Shown: positions 16,472 to 24,171, numbered from the stretch's first letter. The stretch is 28,302 nucleotides of DNA from a virus (IMGVR_UViG_3300035701_000214:1-28302); one strand, 5' to 3'. Notes: generated by a model from the sequence alone, not told the origin. Translations and numbers: made by a program.

Positions 16472-16639
16472 GCTAAGTAAACCTTCTCATTGTATTTATT
16501 ACAAGTAATAGTGCTCCAGGAGATGATACATTAAAAAGAAGAAATATCAGAGACCGGCGAAATAGATATTTATGCGGATGTTCCGGCTTTCTGGCTATGC
16601 GTATTTTTCGCCATCTTCTGGTGAAGTTATGAAATTTCA
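16472..16639. other. 168-nt gap with two inverted repeats
   Basis: No gene fits here. A perfect 14-bp inverted repeat, TATTACAAGTAATA, occupies 16497-16510, 26 nt upstream of the 173-aa gene's ATG, close to a TACAAT hexamer that lacks a matching -35. A second, longer repeat pairs GGCGAAATA (16556-16564) with TATTTTTCGCC (16602-16612) around a GC-rich centre. It could be an RNA hairpin in the transcript after the 599-aa gene, but no U-tract follows directly. Confidence 0.4.
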
Positions 16640-18439
16640 TTATAATCCAAAATTACTAAAATTCTCAGTAACTTCTTTTCGAATCGGGCGTATAGCAGCT
16701 CCTAATTCTCTAGCTTCTGCTGCTCTAGGTGACAGCATAAGACGTTTGGCCCAATTAAGAGTTTTTGAGCCTGCACCAATATTCATACCTTTTTCTATCT
16801 GATGTTTCAAAAACTTTCTCCCCAGACTGGAAGTTCCTATACCCTGTCTTAAAGCATTGACTCCTAACTGTGCTGCAGCTTCTGGGGATGCTATAGCTGC
16901 AGCTGCTCCAATAGCTCCGTGGGTAATATTTTGAAGAACAGAAGGCTTAGATTCAAAAGGAACCGTTTTAATTTTGCCTAATAGTTTATCTATAAACTTA
17001 TTTGTATCTCCAGTAACCGCCCTATGGGCTACATCAGTTACTGTGATTTTTTTAGTGAAATTACGTAGGGCCTTTACTTCCTCTGGATGTTGTGCAACTA
17101 TAGCAGGAACTTTAGAAAACTGATTTGCTGCGGCAGAAATCTCCGGAGTTTGTATAACTTTAGCAGCTTGCCGTCCTATTCTATTTGCAATTTGATAGTC
17201 GGCAGTAAATTCAGGACCGGCACCGTATGTTAATGCACGAAATAGTCCATGTGCCATTTTTTTATCCTGCATGCCATGCTGGAATCCCGCCCTAGACATC
17301 GATGCAAGCGCTTTTCGCCCAGTTTGACTTTTCATAAATAGATTAGATGCAATATTTTGTCCCACATGAAGTGCGGCGCCGCCTAATGCAAATCCCATAA
17401 CTTCGTTTGCTAGGCCGGCATCAACGAAAGCTTTTTTATCTAATCCGAGTCGCTGGTCAATTGCCGCCTGAGTATCGGATGCAATCGGGAGCTTTGTTCG
17501 AAGACGTTTGTACCAGTCGGTAAAATGTTCATTTGTAGCCCCTTTGGTTTTTTGTACTGAATACCAATCTGCCACCGCCTCCATCCGGTACTTAAGTGGG
17601 ACAGTTGATTGATCAAGACCCAGGGCACGATAATGATGAAGATTGCCGGGAGCGTGGTAATGATGTTGAACGGCGGTTCTCCAATTTTTGAATGTTTCAG
17701 GATCTCTCGTACCAGTAATACCCTTCGGACCAGCGAACCAGTTGCGGTAGGGCCCAAACTCTGCAGGAGAAAGTTTAGATAGATCATGTTTAAAGGCTTG
17801 TCCCCAACCCAATCCCATTCCCCGCATAGGAGGTATGACATTATATTTGTGCTTGGCCAGATATGTCCCATAGGTTAGATTTTCTTTTATTTTTGGGCCC
17901 GCTGAAAAACCAATGCCGGCCCCAATCACACCTGCTATGACAAGCGGCTTTATAGACGCTTTTTTCTCGTGGTGTTTTTTTAATGCCCGTGCACCTAAAT
18001 AAGCTGCGGCTCCAGCTAAAGCAATAGACTGAATGGGCCTTTGATATACTGCTTGCATTGGACCTGCGATAACTCCAACTGTACGCGCCGCGGTACGTCT
18101 TAGTTTAGGGGGTAACCCCTTAAATTCTTTAATCCTAGCAACTCCAGATGTGAAAGCTGCAGTTTCCTCGGCAATGTTCATTGGAAGAAAATCATAATAC
18201 TTCAAGGAAGCTTTATTTTGTGAAGAACGGATAGCATGTGTTAATTCATGGCGTAAAATTTGTGACTTGAGCTCAGGACTTAGCCCCGTTCTTAAGCGAA
18301 TAGTATTAGCCTCAGTATCATATTCTCCATAATGTTTAGCACTGGAAAGACCCCCTTCTATTATCTTTGGTCGTTTGAATCCTTTGGGCCAATCAGCGAT
18401 CTTCTCAAGTATATAATTAGATTTCTGTGAGGTCAACAT
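16640..18439 (-). CDS. Large protein with N-terminal HExxH zinc metallopeptidase domain (599 aa)
   Basis: Residues 1-105 carry ILRHELTHAIRSS (zinc ligands H64 and H68, catalytic E65) and NIAEETAAF (E91 or E92), which can supply the third ligand of a gluzincin-type peptidase. LEKIADWPKG at 11-20 has the EKxA motif of the head proteins. Residues 105-185 hold two Gly/Ala-rich hydrophobic stretches (QSIALAGAAAYLGARAL; PLVIAGVIGAGIGFSAGP). The rest is basic, with more Ala-rich helices near 505-530 and no known family. ATG 18439 follows GGAAG and overlaps the nucleotidyltransferase gene by 23 nt. It may be a virion or ejected protein with a protease head; the peptidase activity is predicted only from the motif. 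Confidence 0.7.
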   Translation of the reverse strand: MLTSQKSNYILEKIADWPKGFKRPKIIEGGLSSAKHYGEYDTEANTIRLRTGLSPELKSQILRHELTHAIRSSQNKASLKYYDFLPMNIAEETAAFTSGVARIKEFKGLPPKLRRTAARTVGVIAGPMQAVYQRPIQSIALAGAAAYLGARALKKHHEKKASIKPLVIAGVIGAGIGFSAGPKIKENLTYGTYLAKHKYNVIPPMRGMGLGWGQAFKHDLSKLSPAEFGPYRNWFAGPKGITGTRDPETFKNWRTAVQHHYHAPGNLHHYRALGLDQSTVPLKYRMEAVADWYSVQKTKGATNEHFTDWYKRLRTKLPIASDTQAAIDQRLGLDKKAFVDAGLANEVMGFALGGAALHVGQNIASNLFMKSQTGRKALASMSRAGFQHGMQDKKMAHGLFRALTYGAGPEFTADYQIANRIGRQAAKVIQTPEISAAANQFSKVPAIVAQHPEEVKALRNFTKKITVTDVAHRAVTGDTNKFIDKLLGKIKTVPFESKPSVLQNITHGAIGAAAAIASPEAAAQLGVNALRQGIGTSSLGRKFLKHQIEKGMNIGAGSKTLNWAKRLMLSPRAAEARELGAAIRPIRKEVTENFSNFGL

Positions 18440-19169
18440 GACTTCCTTTCAAAGGAGTTATTCGTTCGTCATAGAAATCAATCATATCTTTAAAGAGTTT
18501 TCCATACTTACTGTGCTCAATCATCTTATAGACAATGTTCCATTCTTGGAGGGCGGGCGTTCCTGCACCAAAGCGATATGCAGCTTTTCTCCCATCCTCA
18601 ACTTGTTTGAAGAATACTGCCAAATCGGTGTGAATGATATCTGCCGCTCCTTGATCTCCCCTGCGTAATGCTTCTTGGGCCAGGTCCTCTTTTGTCTCAA
18701 TCATGGATAAGAGCATTTTTCCATATGCTATTTCACGTTCATATTTTGTGGTAGGATCTCCAATACGATCAAAGGGTATGGGCAACTTAGACCATTTACC
18801 CTGAAGAATATCATATGAACCCAGGGAATTGCTCCAATCATCTTCGGGAGTATACTCTTGGAAAAAGAAGTTAATCGGATTAGTCGTGCCTGGATAGAGA
18901 TTGTTAAGATTGTTGAACTTCTTGAATATGGAATGCCACTTCTCAAAAGTCTCCCCCTTTTGAGCTATTATGTTTACATCAATATCAGTATCTTTGCCAT
19001 ATTGATAAGATACACTAGAGCCAATCATATGCATGCCAAATACCTTGTTCATAGGAAAGATTTTCTCAAGAAGAGTAATAAGATACTCCTTTACTTCTGG
19101 TTTTAAAATCTTTCCCGGAAGCCAAAGGTCTGGGTCAAGATAAGGTTTGGGTTGATCAAATAAAGACAT
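18417..19169 (-). CDS. Nucleotidyltransferase-fold protein (250 aa)
   Basis: Residues 44-68 show the signature of the DNA polymerase beta-like nucleotidyltransferase superfamily: MIGSSVSYQYG followed by DTDIDVNII. The Gly50-Ser51 pair binds the nucleotide phosphate and Asp62/Asp64 bind metal. Such enzymes move a nucleotide onto a protein, RNA or small molecule; the substrate cannot be told here. The C-terminal half is helical, with TDLAVFFKQVEDGRKAAYRFG and EWNIVYKMIEHSKYG, like the helical bundle of minimal nucleotidyltransferases. Its ATG overlaps the stop of the 75-aa gene as TAATG, and its end overlaps the metallopeptidase gene by 23 nt, so all three are translated from one message. Confidence 0.75.
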   Translation of the reverse strand: MSLFDQPKPYLDPDLWLPGKILKPEVKEYLITLLEKIFPMNKVFGMHMIGSSVSYQYGKDTDIDVNIIAQKGETFEKWHSIFKKFNNLNNLYPGTTNPINFFFQEYTPEDDWSNSLGSYDILQGKWSKLPIPFDRIGDPTTKYEREIAYGKMLLSMIETKEDLAQEALRRGDQGAADIIHTDLAVFFKQVEDGRKAAYRFGAGTPALQEWNIVYKMIEHSKYGKLFKDMIDFYDERITPLKGSHVDLTEI

Positions 19170-19396
19170 TATGGTGCTCCTCCAAGTAACTCTTGCGTCT
19201 GTATACGTTCGGTTAGGACAGGGCTCATTCCATTACTGTTCTTCTTCAGTTTCTCAAGAACTGATTCTGCCCTCGGACTTCTAGTAATACGACCGGAACC
19301 TTTTCCCGAGAAACGGGCTTCGTCTGAATAAGACTGGTTCCTCATGTCCGAATCGTGATCAAGATTTCCGGGAATCTCCTCTAAAGGCTGATTCAT
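19169..19396 (-). CDS. Small polar hypothetical protein (75 aa)
   Basis: A 75-residue hydrophilic, probably disordered protein rich in Ser, Glu, Asp, Asn, Arg and Gly, with one likely helix (AESVLEKLKKN). It overlaps the 530-aa gene by ATGA and abuts the nucleotidyltransferase start as TAATG, so it is tightly coupled on both sides and likely real despite the lack of a recognisable family. It could be an adaptor or a substrate of one of the neighbouring enzymes; nothing in the sequence shows this directly. Confidence 0.55.
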   Translation of the reverse strand: MNQPLEEIPGNLDHDSDMRNQSYSDEARFSGKGSGRITRSPRAESVLEKLKKNSNGMSPVLTERIQTQELLGGAP

Positions 19397-20985
19397 GAGA
19401 GAAGAGTCTTTCTATTTCTTTTGTAGATGTCCATTTCTAATGAAGCTCCCTTGGAGAGAACATCCACTCTTGGATCTTCCTTCCATAGTTCAGGTCCGGG
19501 GCCTTTAGCTCTACCTGGAGTGAAGAGATCGGTGAGAACCAGGTTCTTATCGACCATGCCTTGTTTCTGAAACTTAATAGGAGAAAGTGCTCCAAGTCCA
19601 GCTGCAAGAATGGTGCCTCCTACCATTACAGGTGTTTTAGTCTTTGTATGCGATAGTGCATCGTATAATTTATTTCCTATTATGGTACTTCCGCCAAATG
19701 TAGCTGCTGATACGGCACGTTCTTTTTTAGTATATGTTCCTTGTTTCTTAAAATACTCTATTTGCTGGAGACGGTGTTTGGCCTCTCCCTCGGAATTGTA
19801 AGTACCCATGTGTTTTCCCGAATGAGAGTAGACTACATACTTTCCACCTTCGTGGCGGATGAATGAGGTCTTTTCCAAAGTTCCCCCTTTGGAGAATCCA
19901 GCGCCCGGCAGTCTTCTAGATTTAATAAGTATATCATCCTTATTCATCTTACTGCCGGCACCCTTTATTTCGTAGGATAGCTTTCCGGTAAGAGGGTCAT
20001 GTATTATTTTCCAAAATACCCCATTTTCCCCGCCAGCCTTTGGAACATTTTTTAACAGAGGTTTAGGAATCCTAAAATTAATCCTCATACTCTTCTTTTC
20101 CATCTTCTTCAGCTTCTCATAATAATGGGGATCTTCCGTTAGATGGTCCATGGCTATCTCTTTTCTGAGTGCCATATTGGAAGTGTGTTCGCTTTCAACT
20201 TCAGCGCCTGCTTTTATCGACTTAGGATCGAAATCCTTCTCAGTCTTCCCTGCTTTTTCAGCGAGGCCGCCTTTTAGGGACGCACCTTTAAAGTAATTAA
20301 TGAACTCACGCGAACGATTTGAGGCAGCAGCTTCAGCGTATGGATTCCTCATGAAACGATATCCGTGCTGTAGATCCTGGATTTCTGCTACGGTACGATC
20401 GACGACTCCTGCTGTCTTAGAAGCGTCAAGTTTTGCCCGAATAGATTTAAAATCTTCTGCCATGTGTATCGGCGTAGATACCAAACTGGTACCCTTAGGA
20501 TTATTGCCCAGTAATTTCATAGCCTTGTTTGTTGGTGCAGTTACCCCATGAGTTAGGGTTTCTGCCAATCCTTTAGCTGCTTTTGGAATTATATCTCCCA
20601 CAAACGTGGCGAGTTTTGTTGAGTTGGCGATAGCTTTGATAGCCCCTGGAATTTCAGGATAAGGTATTGAAGGTGCCCGTCCCAGAGATCTCTTCATCAA
20701 TGGTGCAAGTAATGCAGCAACTTTTGGATGGCGCATTTCTCCCGCACGGGGACCTGTAGTTTGCCCTATGGGTTTGCTCCGGATATGTCCTTCGGTCATT
20801 GGAGTTACTTGGGGAGGAGGAGTTTTAGATACTGCTTTGGGAACTCCTCTCGATGTTTCCATTACATTTCCAGTGAGTTTGGTTACGGCTGCAAGTTCGG
20901 CACTTGCCGGCTTGGCAACACCTACCACGCCCTCTACTATATTGGCTGCCGTTTCGGGCGTTATCGCTACTGATAGTTTTCTCAT
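19393..20985 (-). CDS. Phage structural-type protein with DUF5661-like domain (530 aa)
   Basis: Residues 1-240 are basic, Ala/Pro-rich and low in complexity. About 240-295 match the phage-associated DUF5661-like domain: KTEKDFDPKSI, EVESEHTSN and KEIAMDHLTEDPHYYEKL. About 375-415 form a second short phage module, EGGKYVVYSHSGKHMGTY, then EAKHRLQQIEYFK, which I recall from other phage proteins of unknown role. A hydrophobic Gly-rich stretch (VMVGGTILAAGLGALS) lies near 455-470. The start overlaps the previous stop as TAATG. The protein may be a head or ejection component. Its size is portal-like, but none of the portal features that I know is present. Confidence 0.7.
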   Translation of the reverse strand: MRKLSVAITPETAANIVEGVVGVAKPASAELAAVTKLTGNVMETSRGVPKAVSKTPPPQVTPMTEGHIRSKPIGQTTGPRAGEMRHPKVAALLAPLMKRSLGRAPSIPYPEIPGAIKAIANSTKLATFVGDIIPKAAKGLAETLTHGVTAPTNKAMKLLGNNPKGTSLVSTPIHMAEDFKSIRAKLDASKTAGVVDRTVAEIQDLQHGYRFMRNPYAEAAASNRSREFINYFKGASLKGGLAEKAGKTEKDFDPKSIKAGAEVESEHTSNMALRKEIAMDHLTEDPHYYEKLKKMEKKSMRINFRIPKPLLKNVPKAGGENGVFWKIIHDPLTGKLSYEIKGAGSKMNKDDILIKSRRLPGAGFSKGGTLEKTSFIRHEGGKYVVYSHSGKHMGTYNSEGEAKHRLQQIEYFKKQGTYTKKERAVSAATFGGSTIIGNKLYDALSHTKTKTPVMVGGTILAAGLGALSPIKFQKQGMVDKNLVLTDLFTPGRAKGPGPELWKEDPRVDVLSKGASLEMDIYKRNRKTLLS

Positions 20986-21911
20986 TAGTCATCACTTTCT
21001 ATATTCTTTACAGGTCCATCTTGGTTCATAAGAGCATCCAGATTGGGGATAGATTCATTTGTTGGTGGAGGGAGTTCAATGTGTAGTTCAGAGATATTGA
21101 TTATCTGCTGTTTAGGATCCGGTCTCGATTCCTGATTACTCAGCGTTATCTTCAATTGGGAAATAAGGCTCTGCGCATCGGCGTCCTTATCCTTGATCCC
21201 CTCTAAACGATCGGATATCTTCACAGCCAGAGAAGCATACTTCTGTGCATCATCTGGACGATTTTTTTGAAATCGTTTGAAGTATCGATATGAATCATTG
21301 AACATGTCATGAAGAAGATCAGGTACCGATAGATCAGGGTCAGTTCCCAGCCCAATTTCCCAGATAAGTTGCGCTCGGTCTTCCTTAAGTGCAAGTTTAT
21401 ATTGTTTCCTTAACTCCAGGTCTACTATCTGATCACTGAACAATTCTTTATCCGTATATGTCCATCCATCGTAATTAGCAAAGAATTGGAAGTATGCCTG
21501 GAAATCTTCGGTCTCATATGAGATGTTATATTTGGCATTGAGGATAAGTTCAATGTCGTCCTTGGTTATCCCCGCAAAGGAGAGAAGATGCATATACTTC
21601 ATCATGCGAGGATCTTCCAATATACGGAAGGCACCCTCGCAACCGCGAAGAGAAAGATCGGTAGGTTTCTTCCAACGAAAATAAAACATGGGAGATAGAC
21701 CAACATCCTTTACCCAATCTGGGTCTGCCTCTATTTCACTTGTGAAGTACTCAGGGTTGGTATTGACTAATTCATCGTGAATGGCGATGAGTTCTTTATC
21801 CTTCGGAATTTGAATCTTTCTATTAGTGAGGTCCTCAACAAATAGGGGGGAAGAGATCTTCCCCGCCATGAGAACCTCCATATATTTTCTCTCAGGAATT
21901 CTTATTACCAT
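20985..21911 (-). CDS. Hypothetical packaging-region protein (308 aa)
   Basis: A soluble, acidic, mainly helical protein without a recognised domain. Landmarks are PEYFTSEIEADPDWV, SPMFYFRWKKPTDLSLRG, a Tyr/Phe-rich middle and a helical pair near 225-270; the C-terminus is Pro/Asn/Asp-rich. Two starts are possible. ATG 21911 overlaps the HTH gene's stop by 7 nt but has no Shine-Dalgarno. ATG 21869, 14 codons later, has a perfect GGAGG five nt upstream. The longer form is listed because the intervening residues look coding; the shorter is equally plausible. It follows a possible small terminase, so a packaging role is conceivable. Confidence 0.65.
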   Translation of the reverse strand: MVIRIPERKYMEVLMAGKISSPLFVEDLTNRKIQIPKDKELIAIHDELVNTNPEYFTSEIEADPDWVKDVGLSPMFYFRWKKPTDLSLRGCEGAFRILEDPRMMKYMHLLSFAGITKDDIELILNAKYNISYETEDFQAYFQFFANYDGWTYTDKELFSDQIVDLELRKQYKLALKEDRAQLIWEIGLGTDPDLSVPDLLHDMFNDSYRYFKRFQKNRPDDAQKYASLAVKISDRLEGIKDKDADAQSLISQLKITLSNQESRPDPKQQIINISELHIELPPPTNESIPNLDALMNQDGPVKNIESDD

Positions 21912-22174
21912 AGTTTTTTAGGATGCTTTCTAGGTCTCCTATGTAGGCCTGCCCTTTGGCGCATAGTGATCATACTGTTTATTTTTTTATATATCTCGGG
22001 AAATGTTACTCCCGGGATATCCCTGCTGGGCATGCGTCTTAACCAACGATTATTTTCAATAACCGTAGATACGTACTTTTCATTAAGAAGTGGTGTATCC
22101 AGTTGAGCTACTATTTCCTTAACTGTTTTCCTCTCCTTATAATGAAGATTCCATATGGATTCTGAATAATACAT
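21905..22174 (-). CDS. Small helix-turn-helix protein (possible small terminase)
   Basis: This 89-aa basic protein contains a helix-turn-helix pattern in residues 6-46: WNLHYKERKTVKEIVAQL, then a turn and YVSTVIENNRWLRR as the putative recognition helix. The C-terminus is strongly basic (RQRAGLHRRPRKHPKKLW). Such a protein could recognise phage DNA as the small terminase subunit or act as a regulator. The neighbourhood (HNH nuclease upstream, terminase large subunit in the same direction) favours the first, but the length is short. ATG 22174 sits one base after a TATAAT hexamer, so any transcript from that promoter would begin inside this gene. Confidence 0.6.
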   Translation of the reverse strand: MYYSESIWNLHYKERKTVKEIVAQLDTPLLNEKYVSTVIENNRWLRRMPSRDIPGVTFPEIYKKINSMITMRQRAGLHRRPRKHPKKLW

Positions 22175-22175
22175 T

Positions 22176-22204
22176 ATTATACGATTTTTAGGGCATTAGA
22201 TCAA
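22176..22204 (-). promoter_or_regulatory. Sigma70 promoter overlapping the HTH gene start
   Basis: Leftward TTGATC (22204-22199), 17-nt spacer, TATAAT (22181-22176). The -35 overlaps the end of the HNH gene and the expected start point (about 22168-22170) falls in the second or third codon of the HTH gene. Confidence 0.65.
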
Positions 22205-22743
22205 GTACGACGTTTTTTCTTCCGAGTAACAACGCTGCTCCGCTTGGCCACTCGGGGACCTCCACGATCGTCCAACCGTTCAAGAAGGTTATCGGGACCG
22301 AATATTTGCACACCGAAACCCACTCGGGGGAAAAGGGGTGCGAGAATATCTTTTCGTCCAATGGTTTTGCGAAGCTGTAGTATTTGCTTATTGCGTTCAT
22401 CGAGGAACTCCAAAAATTCGGGTAGAGTTTTCTGTCCCTTGAGGGAGTTGCAGGTCGGGCACACAAGTTCTAAATTCTCTACCCCGTGAATGTTTCCGTT
22501 ATAATGCTTATGTGCCGTTCGAGGTATTTTATGATCGATAGTAATTCCCTCGAAGGTTGTTGCCATTCCGCAGGTTTCACATGCAATATAATTCCCGGGC
22601 AGAAGTAATTTTCTTATTCTATTGTAAAGCCATTCTGGGGTGAGATTAGTGCGTGCCCGCATTCTCTCTATTTCATCCCTGAATCTTATTGCTTTGCTTT
22701 TAGCAAGCCCTTTTAGTGTTAATCGTGTTACGGTTAAAGACAT
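22201..22743 (-). CDS. HNH endonuclease
   Basis: The 180-aa product contains a complete HNH nuclease site. CETCG (about 56-60) and CPTCN form the two zinc-binding CxxC pairs. ITIDHKIPRTAH supplies the first His, and NLELVCPTCNSLKGQK holds the Asn and final motif. The N-terminus has a helix that may bind DNA, and the C-terminus is Lys/Arg-rich (VVTRKKKRRT). HNH proteins beside terminase genes are known to assist packaging by nicking at the cos or pac site; a free-standing homing nuclease is the alternative. The start ATG 22743 has AAAGG upstream and overlaps the preceding gene by 10 nt. Confidence 0.9.
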   Translation of the reverse strand: MSLTVTRLTLKGLAKSKAIRFRDEIERMRARTNLTPEWLYNRIRKLLLPGNYIACETCGMATTFEGITIDHKIPRTAHKHYNGNIHGVENLELVCPTCNSLKGQKTLPEFLEFLDERNKQILQLRKTIGRKDILAPLFPRVGFGVQIFGPDNLLERLDDRGGPRVAKRSSVVTRKKKRRT

Positions 22744-23288
22744 AGAACCTTTCTAACTTGTCCCTGCGTAAAATCAAATGCTTCTAGCAATTCTGGTGCT
22801 GTAGAAGCCTGGCGGAAAAACAAATGCCACTCATCATCTTTATATACAAAGTCGTCCCAGTTCTTGTACATCTTCGCGGCGAGGAAATGAAAAAATACAA
22901 ATTTAAGCGCTTCATTCTTATCTACTATCTTTTCAATTCCATTGTCTATGAAGATAAGAGTCTTGCCCACTAGTTTACTAACAAATTCCATAAACTTTTC
23001 GCGATTATACAAGTGACCCTTATATGCAGAAGCAATTCCAGGAGTATTCACTCCTGATGGAGTGTGGAGTAGTGGATGAGGCTGAAATGGATATGGCGAT
23101 CCAGTAGACCAGGGCCCACCAGGCGTATTGAGTATACTGTTAGGATTGTTGATATACTGAGACGATCCAAAAACATTGCTGGTGATGTTACTAGTGGTGG
23201 AGAATCCGCCCAATATTTTTTGGGTTGTCACCATCCCAGAAAAAGTTATAAGCGGACCCGTCGGATAATACTTCTGATACGTATCCAT
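22734..23288 (-). CDS. Hypothetical protein, Gly/Ser/Pro-rich N-terminus (184 aa)
   Basis: The first 85 residues are rich in Gly, Ser, Thr, Asn and Pro with no clear structure (NTPGGPWSTGSPYPFQPHPL). Residues 90-184 look like a compact helical domain: REKFMEFVSKLVGKTLIFIDNGI, EALKFVFFHFLAAKMYKNWDDFVY and a C-terminal TQGQVRKVL helix. No catalytic motif is visible. It begins at TAATATG directly after the zinc-ribbon gene, without a Shine-Dalgarno, and overlaps the HNH gene by 10 nt. The disordered N-terminus is typical of virion or adaptor proteins, but function is unknown. Confidence 0.6.
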   Translation of the reverse strand: MDTYQKYYPTGPLITFSGMVTTQKILGGFSTTSNITSNVFGSSQYINNPNSILNTPGGPWSTGSPYPFQPHPLLHTPSGVNTPGIASAYKGHLYNREKFMEFVSKLVGKTLIFIDNGIEKIVDKNEALKFVFFHFLAAKMYKNWDDFVYKDDEWHLFFRQASTAPELLEAFDFTQGQVRKVLCL

Positions 23289-23289
23289 A

Positions 23290-23490
23290 TTATTTTCTTT
23301 TGAATATGCGAGGTTGGTTCTCGCTTAACCATTCATTTCGAATATAATCGTACCACGTTATATCGAACTCAAAATTACATTTCTTGCATTTCATATGATC
23401 TACGATTTCGGCATTTTCCCCTTCGCCAGTTTTTCCAATTGTATTATAGAAGAACGCCGTACTTGTGCAACCTGGATGAAATAATGTCAT
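23290..23490 (-). CDS. Small zinc-ribbon-like protein (66 aa)
   Basis: The likely start is ATG 23490, which overlaps the stop of the NlpC/P60 gene as ATGA; an upstream ATG at 23577 would cost a 91-nt overlap. The 66-residue product has FHPGC near the start and HMKCKKCNFEFDI in the middle, a His/Cys spacing that could hold one zinc ion. It ends with a basic ENQPRIFKRK tail. It is probably coupled to the preceding gene. A role in nucleic-acid binding is possible; no family was recognised. Confidence 0.55.
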   Translation of the reverse strand: MTLFHPGCTSTAFFYNTIGKTGEGENAEIVDHMKCKKCNFEFDITWYDYIRNEWLSENQPRIFKRK

Positions 23491-24083
23491 AACTGTTGTT
23501 GTTTTAATGTGAATAAATTTGGCCATGAGGTGACTATGGTATAAGAATCTGATGAGTGGAAAGTCGTACTTCTCCATTCATCCAGATGTATCCTCAAACC
23601 AGGTTTGTATTTTCCTAGTGCATATAAATAGTTCCAGGCAAGTTGTGAACAGATATTTCCGCCCGGGAACCAATTATGTTGTTTACGAATATCTTTATGT
23701 AGAATTGCTTCCACATAGAATCGATATATGAACCACGGTATCTCCATAAAGCCATAATCGCTAGCTGCATATTTTAAATAAGTTTCATTTAATGCTTCTT
23801 CGATCTGAGCATCTGTAAATCCTATAGGTTCAAATACCCAATATTTTGTGTCTTTCGTATGTTGAGAGAATGGATCAATCGTTGTACAGAGATATGCCTC
23901 TAGAACCGAATCCTGCCCAGCCTGGGGAAACCACGCTATGGCGGTATGGGTCTTGTCGCCTCGATTGAATTTCTTTGGGGAAACATGTTCAATCCATTCA
24001 TGGGTAAATAGCTTCTGTCCAATGGAGAGAATATCTTTTTTCTTGTTGGAGAATATTAGTATAGATCCGGGTTTTAAAGGCAT
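23487..24083 (-). CDS. Permuted papain-like NlpC/P60-family protein (YiiX type)
   Basis: This 198-aa protein shows the circularly permuted papain-like order His-Glu-Cys. THTAIAWF (H46) is followed by SVLEAYL (E62) and, after a long helical insert, NICSQLAWNYLYALG (C145 nucleophile). Relatives hydrolyse amide bonds in peptidoglycan peptides or act on lipids. There is no signal peptide, so it acts in the cytosol or from the virion. AGGAGG is nine nt before ATG 24083. It is the first gene of the leftward unit, directly behind the divergent promoter. It could be a cell-wall enzyme for entry or lysis, or have a regulatory role. Confidence 0.75.
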   Translation of the reverse strand: MPLKPGSILIFSNKKKDILSIGQKLFTHEWIEHVSPKKFNRGDKTHTAIAWFPQAGQDSVLEAYLCTTIDPFSQHTKDTKYWVFEPIGFTDAQIEEALNETYLKYAASDYGFMEIPWFIYRFYVEAILHKDIRKQHNWFPGGNICSQLAWNYLYALGKYKPGLRIHLDEWRSTTFHSSDSYTIVTSWPNLFTLKQQQL

Positions 24084-24138
24084 GTTAAGGGCCCTCCTGT
24101 AGATATGATAGGGAAAAGGATGGCTAAATTCAAGAGGT

Positions 24139-24171
24139 ATCCCGACATATTGTCGGGTTTAATGTCGGGAT
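24139..24171. promoter_or_regulatory. Putative operator: repeated TGTCGGG elements
   Basis: Three copies of TGTCGGG occur: inverted at 24141-24147, direct at 24151-24157 and direct at 24163-24169. The outer two are halves of a perfect 10-bp inverted repeat (ATCCCGACAT/ATGTCGGGAT), and the inner pair forms a 7-bp palindrome. They lie on the expected start of the leftward transcript, where a repressor would block it; the inner pair could also form an RNA hairpin. Confidence 0.65.

Noticed and set aside
17440-17871. Minus-strand open frame of 143 codons within the metallopeptidase-headed gene
   Set aside because: Alternative frame inside a convincing 599-codon gene; its product has no coherent composition.
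22188-22466. Minus-strand open frame of 92 codons inside the HNH gene
   Set aside because: Shifted frame of the HNH domain, which has all catalytic and zinc residues in its own frame.
23491-23577. Longer start for the zinc-ribbon gene
   Set aside because: It would need a 91-nt overlap with the NlpC/P60 gene; the ATGA overlap start at 23490 is the usual coupled arrangement.
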